A stretch of DNA of 64,000 bases from Liolophura sinensis (Eukaryota > Mollusca > Polyplacophora > Chitonida > Chitonidae), in the NCBI RefSeq assembly GCF_032854445.1, contig NC_088303.1, positions 34,141,265 to 34,205,264 of the forward strand. The letters run 5' to 3'. The notes beneath the pieces are model-generated. The model saw only the letters and a program-made list of their open reading frames with translations. It did not search any database and was not told the origin of the DNA. The position numbers and the translations under genes are program-made. This document shows, one piece after another, positions 37,466-48,700 of the stretch (within the stretch, counting starts at the first letter, position 1; each line of letters opens with the position of its first letter).

Positions 37466-39211
37466 TATCTATATTGACCAGTGCATTGTGATGTAGGTAT
37501 TGTATAAAAACATGCCTCAGTGGCATGAATCTGTCTAGCATTGGAATATAAGCATTAATCATACCAGCTATCAACCAAAAGGTGAGGTCAATAATTGCAA
37601 GGCCATTTCCCAAAACAACATTGAACACAACACACATAAAGATAAGTCATCTCAGTGAAGCAGCACGAGAAAAAAGAGCGGTGGAAATCCGTCCTGCAAG
37701 AAGAAGGCATATTATTCGCACTCTGAGACTCTTTCATCGTCATATGACTGAAAAATTGTTAAGTACGATTCTTAAACCCTAAGCACTCACTTGCATTGAT
37801 CACAAGTTATTTCTTTCTTAATAAGACCTGTTTAATTTATCTGTGGAGAAAGGTAAGCCATTTGAAATGACGTGATTTGATTGAAAATGTTGTTCACAGT
37901 GAGTAATAAGTATAGGTGAAATAGAGGGAAATTTTACAATTAGAAAAGCTGGCTTGCCTTATCTTGTCTTTCTCACCCCAAATAAACACAAGTGTATGCC
38001 ATACACATCAATGGCAACTAATCTAGTATAAGTGATATATTCTTACTACTGTTTGTCTTGATTTCTTTGCTATAAGTGTAACGTTCCGTCTCATGTTTTC
38101 ATGGTGCTCACACTTTCGTGTCAATATCCAGGGCCTAATCCAGCCCTTCTTAGTGTCCGATTACCGGACGCTGCCTTTCCCTCAAAGTGCCCTTTGCGTC
38201 AAAAAAAAAAAATAATAATAAATGAAAAAACGAAACAGCCCGAATTCATTATAAGACTCGGACTATCTACTTAGTCCCTAGGGCTAGCAATTCGCCACAT
38301 TAGTTTTGGCGAATATAATTTCTGTGTGGTGAAAGCAAATTGGCGTCCCTTCGCCACAGTGGCGAAAGTAATGAATGCCTTTCAGCTTCTGTTGTTTAGG
38401 TTTAAAGTTCGTAAATTTATTCAAATGGCCAGGGAAGTCACTCTATATAATGGTTTGTTTTTTTTTTTAATGTTTACTGCATGAGTTGTTGAGTTGAACC
38501 GAACACTGACACAGGAAGAAACAGTACAAATTAAATCTAGGCACGGACAGAAGGATTTAGATATTTTGCCATAAATCCTACTGTATATATTAGATTCTCA
38601 TTGACTGAATGATGTAAGTAAAATTCACTTTTCAAGTCTTGAAATACCATCATCATCGTCAGTAAAGATAGTACTGAAACTGATTAGAAAGTTTTTCCGT
38701 CTACAAATATACACATTAAATAGAGATAACCTTTCAAACCACTTCAAGTGTGCCGCGCAACACATTGGCCGGTATGTTTACCTCCCTGAGTAATATAATT
38801 TCATGCTGTTCATGTCTACGAATAAAAGAATTTCATTGTGTTTACTTGTTAGATTTGCTTCGTGATTTATATAAAGGTGAACTATCAGAATTTCCTTAAG
38901 TGATAAAAGTATTGTTTTGCAAAGTTTATAGATGTCGCTTTTGTTTTTACGTATTTTCATATGTTACACCCAGGTGCCATAACGTTGAAACGGAAACATT
39001 TGTTTCAAGACGTTCCAATCTGAGCTCAGCAGTATGACATCATAATACATGTACAGTAAACTTTTGCATTCCTATGTCACGCAACAGTAAGACACGACGT
39101 CATTCATACGTAGCTTTGACATGTGTAGGTCAACTGCTATGGCCTAAGCATGAAATATGCAGTTTTTTGCCACATTTTCTTAATTTTTGAGGGTAGAATA
39201 GACACCTTCGT
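37466..39211. other. No gene recognised; includes GGCGAA/TTCGCC-rich segment
   Basis: Near 38295-38370, AATTCGCCAC, TTGGCGAATA and TTCGCCACAGTGGCGAAAG form small palindromes. A related word set recurs in PHC intron 1 (40225-40345). Nothing coding was identified. Confidence 0.45.
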
Positions 39212-39342
39212 CTTGGTGTTTGTTGTGTAACCCCGATATTGCTGAACTTTGTTTCGTACTTCGTCAAATCCTGAGAATGTGCCCTTGACTGGGTACGAAA
39301 CAAGGTTCAGCGGTATCTGGTTACACAATAAACACCACAAGG
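39212..39342. mobile_element. Fold-back MITE upstream of PHC coding start
   Basis: Left arm 39212-39262 (CTTGGTGTTTGTTGTGTAAC ... CTGAACTTTGTTTCGTA) pairs with right arm 39291-39342 (TACGAAACAAGGTTCAG ... GTTACACAATAAACACCA). Arms of about 50 bp are close to 90% complementary; the loop is about 28 bp. Confidence 0.85.
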
Positions 39343-39677
39343 GCAGTGGTCAACCCTTAAATATACAAGATTTTCCATCATCAGTGTGTTGAATGAATGT
39401 TAATTACCGTAAATTACAAAATTCCCAACCTTCACATGTTGTGTGTGTTTTAGAATCCATGTTAAGGTGAATATTTAAGCACATTAATATATAATCTTCA
39501 TGGGTCTCCTACATGCCAGCTTTGTGGTGGCCTTGCTATCAAATCTAATTCTTTAATTATTATATGATGCACATACATTTAAGCTGTTATGTAAGATACA
39601 ACAGTTATGGTCGTTCCCATACACGTATTCGCCTTGAGACTTATTTTGTCTTTTAGGTTTCTTCTGTCTTTTTACAG

Positions 39678-39724
39678 ATTTGTAACAAGTAAGGTCTAGT
39701 GCTGAGTTCACATTTCAAGTGACG
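39678..39724 (+). other. PHC 5' leader portion upstream of ATG in first coding exon
   Basis: Follows a pyrimidine-rich acceptor ending at 39677 and contains an in-frame TAA at 39683-39685. Translation therefore starts at 39725 rather than further upstream. Confidence 0.55.
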
Positions 39725-42700
39725 ATGTCCGCAGATCAGCGACAAAATAATGGCGGGGGTGGACCACCTACCAACCATAACAACAACAACACAAATGCTA
39801 ATAACAACAACAACAACAACAATGCTATGAATCCAGGAATGCCTGTTGGAATGCATGGCTTACAGCCTGGGATGGCGAGCATGCAGGCAAGTCTGCAAGC
39901 AGGTATGCCGGGAGCGATGCAGGGTATGCCCGCCAGTCTTCAGGCCAGCATGCAAAGTGGTATGCGGTCTCCTGTCTCTCAAGTTCAGCTGATCCACTCC
40001 CCACTGCCTGGCCCCCCGTATCTCTCACAGTTCCCCTACAACCAGCAACTCATGCTTCAGAATGCAGCTGTACAAGGTGAATAGGGAACATCTACCTCAG
40101 TTTCATAAATGGTTTCAGTTTTGCTTAATCATATCTATGTTTACTTGCAGGTATTGAATGCCACACCTAGCACATATGTACACATACCTAGTGCTTAGCC
40201 AGTAAGCCAGATGAATGTAATGTGCACGACCCCCGCTGGCGCTCGCCATTGTCGCCAATTGCAAATAAAAATTTGGATTGGCGATAAAATCAGGGAAATG
40301 GTGAAAGGGTTTGGTGACAAAATTATTTACTTTATTGAGGAGGTGGAAATGGCCACAGTGTGAAGACTCGCAATGCACATGGCCATGTGTTGTTCTTCTC
40401 TTTTCAAATGGATATAATGGGTTGGCGAACGTAATCAGAGTTTCGTATAAACCATGTGCGTTTATTTTATTTCATTTTATTTTTTAAGCAAGCATCATAT
40501 CTGTTTTTTAAAATTATTTAAAAAAAGAAACGGTAGCAGAGCTTCCACTGGTGCTCACCATTGTCGCAGTATTAGAACAATTTTTTGAAATGGTGATAAA
40601 ATTCGAAAATATGTGAATGTCTTTGGTGATGAATTTGTTTATCGAAGAAAATGTACAAACGTTATACACAAATTACCTGGTGAAGTTCTCCTAGTACTTT
40701 TCAGGCAGGAGAGTTTTCTGTGGTTTTATGCATATTTTCGCTATTTTTCTGATGAAAACAATCCATTTACTTTTATTTCAAACGGCTTCATTTCAGCGAA
40801 AAAAACAACATAGTTACAGCGATTTTAATTGACAGAAATCTACAAAGAGGGTTCAGCATTCTTAGAAGTTGACTTACATTAGATAACGCTTGAAAATTAT
40901 TTTTGTTTACTAATGAATGAGAAACGTGGCATTTTTGGGGATGCCTTTCATAGCCAAATCTAAAGAAAAAAAATTAAATTAAAAAAAAAATAATTATTAA
41001 GGGAGATAAATATAGTGTTAGACATGTAAATGAAGCTATCTCTCTTGAAAAATTTAACCCTTCCACCCTTGAACTAAATTTATAAATTTATTTTGTAACA
41101 AAGTTTTCTGATAGAGGAAATTGCATTTTACTAGGACCCTACACATATTAATTGAAAATTTTTTTTCCAGAAAACAAAAACACTCTGCCATTATTTTGAG
41201 GGCAATTGTTCTAAATGTGGATAAACTCCAGATATAGCTTGAAGAGACCAAACAGATTCTAGCAGCTACACCAAGGCAGATAAAAATGAATTACAGATGG
41301 AGACCACTAAGAGTCATAGATACTGGTCCCATTCAGTCAGTTGAAGATCACAAAGATCAAGTCAAGGCTGCTAAGAGAGTATGGCTAAAGAAAAATTTTA
41401 TTGGCTACAAAATCTGATGAGAGGCTAAAGCGACTGGTTAAAAAAAATACTGACCCAGAGGAAGCCCCGAATGTGTATAGTTTATTAAGTCTAATATACA
41501 ATGGTTGAGATTCTACCATGTACAAGTATCTGGTAATCTCTAGTAGCATAAAAAAAAAAATTGCTCTACCATGGCCCTACATTTAAAACCTGAACACTTC
41601 ATAAAAGATACATGCAGATGAATTAATCACTTTGAATAAATAGTGCAGTTGTATAGTAACATGTGTATAGTACATTTTCTCTGCCTTGTGGGATATGGAC
41701 AAAGTGTCTGTTTAAAACTTGTGTATGGATTATCTCTATAAGAATGTTTTAGTGTCTTTGCATCATGTTATGTTAAATTGGTTTTTTCACACTTGCAGCG
41801 GCTATGCAGGCTCAGATGAGTCAGCAGTTGAACCTGGCCATGCAGGGCAGACCACCATCTGTTAGCCCAAAGAGCCCCAGTTTACCTGTGCTATCTCCAA
41901 GTCCTTCCGCCACACAGGTCAGTAGTGTAATACCCAAGTCCTTCAGCCAGAAAGAAAACCAACTTGAATGTATTTCCCATGTCTTTCAGCCCTACAGTTA
42001 AATTATGCAGTTTCCAAATCAGCGAACCAAAAAGGTATATAACTTCCGTAATTCTCCCAGCCTAAAATGTAATTCTAGTGCAACGTTATGACCCACGAAC
42101 CTCCCATCAATGCGGCTGCTGTGAGTTCAAGTCCAGCTCATGCTGGCTTCCTCTCCAGGCGTACGTGGGAAGGTCTTCTAGCAACCTCTCCGGCCATACA
42201 TGGGAAGGTCTTCCAGTCCTACAATCCTACGTTCACCGTTTTGAGGTCTGCATTGTACATTGTAACATTTGTACATAGCTTGTTTGGCATGGCCATAGAT
42301 CGAGACAGAATTTGCAATTTATATGTTTGTAATAGTCATCGTCTGACTTATTACTTTCTCCAGTTTAATGCATGAGTATAGTTATAAATAGGGCCAATTA
42401 CCCATTTGTGTCATCTTGCCGCTAACTCCTCCCGTGCAAAAGTTTATAACAGAAAGCGACGGAAACTTTACATCATTTACCGTAAGGTACATGTAGTTTC
42501 CAAGTCTACCTGCTGAACAGGTAAATAACATGATTTCCAGGTCTTTAAGCCCAAAACGTGCACGTAAATAATGTAATTCCCAAGAGGTAGGCTCTGTGGC
42601 AGACTGGTTAGCATGCTAGTGCAGCACATTGACTCAGGAGTCTTTTCCCAATGTGGCCTCTGTGAGATCAGTCCAACTCATGCCAGCAACCTGCAGATAG

Positions 42701-45700
42701 CTGTGGGTTTTCCGTGGGCACTGTCTGGTTTCTTCTTACCATAATGCTGGCATCACAAATTAATATATAGAAATTAATAAGTCTTTTAGCCCCAAAAAGA
42801 AAATGTAGTTTCCAAGTCTTCCGTCTTCGGGTAAAATAAGTTAAATCCCAAGACGAGTAATTTTAATGAGTACTTTTCCTTGCTTTTCGGTAATTTACTT
42901 ACATGTACATGGAGGCAGGTAAATTCCCAAGACTTCCAGGTATTCGGTGTATGACTTCTTTCAGTGGTGTTTAGAAGATAGATAACATAATGAATATATG
43001 GATCACAACTTTTATTTATTCAGTGAGCGACATTTCGGTATAGGTACTAATACCATTACTAATATTAGTACTTAGTACTGAAACATTGCTCACTGAATAA
43101 ATAGAAGTTGTGGTCCATATATTCGTTATGTTTTCCAGATATTCAGCTGAATAACTGAAACCATGTTTGAAATGGACTTGTTGAACATTTGATTTAGAGA
43201 AATCAATAAGGGTGTTTTGAGTTCGAGCTCTTTTGTCGTCAAAGGTAAAAACAGTCCTGGTGTGTCATGTGGCTTGTGAAAAATGTTAGGAAAACTTTGT
43301 TGACATTAATTTACCAATTATCTGTCTCACCATGTTCCAGGAGAACAAATGACACCCCTCTCCTTTAGGAAATTCTCAAGTTCAGCTCGTGTTCTCAATA
43401 GTTCAGCTTCTCAATTTTCTGTTACTTCTTCCAATAGGCCCAGATGAGTATGGCAGGCACCAGCACTTCTTCTTCCTCCTCTACCAGCACCTCTTCCCAG
43501 GGTGGCTCCAATGGGAGCAAGTCTCACACCAGTAAAGCAGGGTCAAACAGTAACCAGGCCCAGGTGGCAGCCATGATGGCAGGCAAGGCTACCATGATTC
43601 CCCGCCAAGCTCAGGCTGCACAGCCAATCGTTATTGGCCAGATTGGTGAGTACACTAGTCTGATTTCCATTTAATATTTTGTTATAGTTTTATATTGTTC
43701 ATTTATGAAAGTTATCCTGTTTTAAGCATTTTTATTTTTTACTTCATGGATGTTAACATTTACGGAAATTTATGGGTATTTCTTACATTAGGAGAGTGCA
43801 ATCACTGCCTGGCTCATTAAGATAAAAGCATTGTTCTCCCCTCAGTCAGTCTACCCCTGACCAGTCACATGCTCAAATCCATCTTACCCCCAGGCTCTGT
43901 GAACGTTCCTCCCACCATAATGCTGGGACCACAAATTAATAAATAAATAATTGGTAAGTCTTCTAGCCAAATAGGTAAATAATGTAGATTCCAAGTCTTC
44001 CAGCTTGAGGTAAATGGCCTAATGCCCAAGGTGAGTAAGTTATTTCTCTTGCCATTCAGTAACATGTACGTGTTTAAGTGGCTGCCATTGTATAAGTATT
44101 ATTGTATCCAATAAATAAATAAATAAATCGTCTCCAGCTGTTGCTGATTTGGAGTTTAAAGTTAAGGTTTGTTGCAATAGGCAATAATGAAATGCAGCAT
44201 GAGAAATCACGCAGTGATGTTTTTTGTTGTTTCTCTTTGCTTGAAGGTGTTGTTCCAGGACAGCCTGTGTCAACTGCTGGCTTCCTGCCACAGGGTTGTG
44301 ATGTAAGTTAACCCATTATCAGTATGGTAACACTCCCTTTTAGCCCTGATAGCTGTACGTAAAAAATATTTAGAATTCCAGAACATGGGCTTCTCAGCTT
44401 AGTTTATGAGGGTTAAGGATCTACATATACCATATGTGTAACATCATTATTAAATTAAGCAGTGCTAAAACCAAGTGGAACCGCAATGATTGCAAGGTGT
44501 TGGTTCAAGCATATTCTGATCGCATTATTCAGTGTAGACCGGTAATATTATACTTTTTGTGAAGCCCTGAGAATAGCCAATCCGACCAATGTAGTTCTGT
44601 CTCCAGAATCAAATAAAAAATGTGCATAAACTGCACTAAAATTGCTCCTTTAAATGGTTCTATACTGCTTCAGCCTTCACAGTTAATCAACAGTCAGGCC
44701 CAACAGCTAAGACTGACCAGCCAGCAGCAGCTAGTGACCAGTACTGGTCAGATCATCACGTCCCAGCCCATGCTGACCAATCAGGCCGTGTTACAAGCCA
44801 TGGCCAGTCTCCAGCAGCAGGGCATCCCTATCGCACATCAACCTTTGCTGGGGACTCAGACGCCATCTTTGATACCAGGCCAACCACTCTTCATCCGACC
44901 AGCAGGTCCTATGCAGCCTCAGCAGAACATGATGGCAGCTGCTGCTGCCAATGTTCAGAATATGAATGCTATGAAGGGCCAGAAGCCAGTGGACACGCCA
45001 ACAAACCTGCAAACCAAACCTTCCAACAACCCTTCGGGGAAATCCCCTTCTGCTGGGCAAGGACGTAACCTGACTATTCTGCCATCGACGTCACGACCAG
45101 GTGTGTCAACCGCTCGGGTTAACCCAACCAGCATGCACTCTCTGAGTCAGGCGACGAAACTGAACATCCCGCAAGTGACCCCAAAGCTGAACAAAACCAA
45201 GGCTCGATCTCACAGCAGCAAAACTACATCAACTTCCACCAGCCAATCAAAAACAAACCCTACAAACAGTCAGGCAAAAACAGCAACCACATCAACCAGT
45301 TCAGCTAATGGCACCGTGGGCACTCCATCAAAGAGCCAATCGGGATCAGAATCTGATGCGTCTAAGAAAGCTTCCCCATCTACACCCCCTGCTGTTCCAG
45401 TCCCCAGACCAGCCGAGCTACCCAAAGAGAAAGTGCCCACTGCATCTGTGGCAGCGTCTAAATCCATCACTGAGAAAGTAGTGGAACAGGCAGCTGTTGA
45501 TAAAGGCGCCCTACCTGCTGACAGAGAACAACAGGAAGAAGATATGGAGGTGGAGAAAGCACCGGAGCCAAAGAAGGATGTTGTTGTTGAAAAACAAAGG
45601 GCCATTGTGAAACCTCATATCCTGACCCATGTCATTGAGGGGTTTATCATTCAAGAGGGGCCCGAGCCTTTTCCGGTATGTACATATCGCACATTTCGCT

Positions 45701-48700
45701 GGCAGCTGGGGCCTCCATGGCTCAGTTGGTTAGGGCACTAGCGCAGAGTAATAACCCAGGAGTCTCTCACCAATGCGGTCGCTGTGAATTTCACTTATAC
45801 GATGGCGTCCAGCTGATGCTGGCTTCCTCTCCAGCTGTACGTGGGCAGCTCTGCCAGCAACCTGCGGAAGGTCGTGGGTTTCCCCCAGGCTGTGCCCGGT
45901 TTCCACCCACCATAATGCTGGACACCATCGTATAAGTGAAATATTCTTGAGTACGGCATAAAACACCAATCAAATAAATAAATAAATGAATTGTGCTGGC
46001 AGTTTGAAACAGTCTAACAGTACTAATGTTTTACAGTTTTGTGTCCAATTTCTGTATTTTTGTTTTTTTTTTTTTTTTGCGCTCTGTTCGAAGAGTAATT
46101 TGTTACAAGTTATTAATTAAAGAGTATGCACATGTGCCTGTTATACGACAGCGGCCAGGCATTTCCAGTAGACATTACCCAATCTCCCATAATCTGTTTG
46201 ATGTCGTATTTAGTTAGATCAAATCGAATGAGGTTACAATTCTCTCTCATTTATGATTTACCATCAACCTCTGGAGTCTTTTGTCTTGTATTACAAGGTA
46301 AATACATGTAGTTCTGCAAATGATATGGCCAGTGCTTGTAAATAATATACACATTATGAAGGACACTTCAAGCAGTACATAAATGATGTGTTTTACCAGC
46401 TTATGAAATGTGAAGGTAGAGCTTTATGGCCCTGTAACTACCACACTTACCCATTAGATGTGTGCCCCTAAAACTCCTTTACTAGGTTCAGAGGTCCTCA
46501 CTGCTCACAGACTTTATTCCTCCAAAGCATAACAATGCCGAGGCCAAGGACTCTGAAGATGACCACTCGCCGTACGCTTTCCGTGACCCGACCCCAGAGG
46601 AAATGCTGAACAGACCCCAGGGAGGTAGGTCACCTGTCCCACCCCATGGTTATCGTAGTGTACTTGGTGTTTTGTCATGGATGTTCACTCACAGTGTATT
46701 AACATAGGTGTAGTCGCAGTCTTTATCAAAGTCCTATCTGGTACCATAGAAATGCAGACCTATTTTCACAGAATATATTTTACATGTATGAATTTTTTTT
46801 TTCCAGTGTTTTTGTTTTTAGAAAAATCTTAACTTGAAAGTTTTGTGAAAATGGGTCTGAGATTTATCGTGCACACTTGAGACCTTACATGACCACATAC
46901 ATCAAACTTCGGGTTCAGGAAGACTTGATTATACATGTAAATCTGAGTTTTCTTTCCCTCTGAGTTCATTCATATGTGAAACTTTCCTGGTAATGAGGAA
47001 GATTTGCTTCCTTGTTGTGAAGGGTTTCTGCTATCACTTCAGGCCAAACTTATTTTATTCGGTTTGATAGGGATGCATTAAACCTCTCCCAACTCTGGTC
47101 ATACCTCAGGAAACACTTTGATTATCCAAGATCTAAATCTAAAGGCTCCAACACAAGTTAGCTCACAAAGAGGATATTGATGGCACGTGTCATTATTGAT
47201 TAAACATGATGATTAGATAAGAGCAATACACATAATGCTTGACATGATCAGCAAAATATGTATCTGCTTATCGCAGACATGCACGCTGAAGAGAGCAATT
47301 TAAAAATTCCAGATTCTGTACATGTGTAAGAATTAGATGTCAACCTAGAAGAAAGTTTATCGATCTGTAGTTTTAACTACTTTGACTTTAGCAGTTTCTA
47401 CTTAACTACCCAAAAAATCAAATAATGGAACAGGTCACACATGGTTATATCGGACAAAGGTATTATTAACACATGCAAAACCAGAAAAAAAAATCTTATT
47501 GTGTATGTCAACTACACTCCCTCTGATGGCTCATGGTTTAAACATGCTTTCACCACATTATGGCTGCAGTATTGCCAAATTGAAACCATATCCACTCATT
47601 TTGTCATTCACTGCTCCCAATCCTCATTCAGTCCCCCAGATTCCCTACCCTCTATTTCCCTTTGTCCCCGGTGGTAGCTAACGTACTCCAGTAACACTGT
47701 GCTTTCCTCAGCAGTGGAGGAGAGGGACCTACATATCCAGCCCGCCCCAGGCCCGCTCCCCACCCTAAAGTGTGAGTTCTGTGGCAAAGTCGCTAAGGCA
47801 GAGAAGTTCCGTTGCTCCAAGCGCTTCTGTTCCACAACCTGTGCAAAACGCTACAATGTTGGATGTTCGCGACGCCTGAGTCTCTTTAAGTCAAGTAGCT
47901 CTAAAGACAGTTCCGAGACTAAACATCTAGTGCGTAAGTACATGTGCTGGGAGCAGTTGTGGTACCCACTGGCAGCTTCTCACACTTGCTTCAGGTCTCA
48001 CCCACATGTACCACCTTCACCCTAAAGCTCGATTCCCACTGTTCGTTGAAATCTTTAGGACTTTCAGTTTTGTTAAAAGGGTTTCAATACAATGAAAGTC
48101 CTTGAAAAAGAATTTGTCAACCTTTTCGCATATGAAACAACTTTCAGTGCAGTTTATGAACATTTTGAGACTAAACTACATTGTGGTTGCATTGGCCAAT
48201 TTCAGGGCTTCCCTAAAAGTATAATGTTATCAGTTCACACATAATAATGCCTTCAGGATATGCTTAAATGTGCATAAACACCTTGCAAAGATGCGAAAAG
48301 GTTGAAGATTTACAGTACTTGGTTTTTCAATGTTATTTATATTGTCTTTGAAAATGGGCCAACAGATAAGCTACCAAGATAAGCTTCCTTGCAAAAGTTT
48401 ATACTTTAACTAAATTATCATTTAAAGGACTGGTAAAGTGCAGTATACTGGGTCATTGGAAGTCTTTTAAAACACCCGCTAAAGCTGAATTGCTGATATC
48501 AGTGAATATTTGCCCATTTATGGACCTGTGCCATCGAGCACATAAATTGCTTGAAAACAGCTAAAGTACCTAAAAGCTCATGTATTCTGTTTGCAGGACT
48601 TCTGAATTGCCTTTTCCTTTTCACGTCATAAACGAAATTTAATGTATTCCACCTAAAATTTTAGCATTTTTCTTGCGACACATTTTCCTTGATTCCGACG

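Larger units (their letters stand above)
41897..42960 (+). repeat. Degenerate 36-42-bp repeat resembling exon 2/donor junction, PHC intron 2
   Basis: The end of exon 2 reads CCAAGTCCTTCCGCCACACAG, with the donor after it (GTCAGTAGTGTAATA). The intron then repeats this order: CCCAAGTCCTTCAGCCAGAA, CCCATGTCTTTCAGCCC, CCAAGTCTACCTGCTGAACA then GGTAAATAACATG, CCAGGTCTTTAAGCCC then GTAAATAATGTAATT, CCAAGTCTTCCGTC then GGTAAAATAAG, CCCAAGACTTCCAGG. About ten units, broken by two SINEs. Confidence 0.65.
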
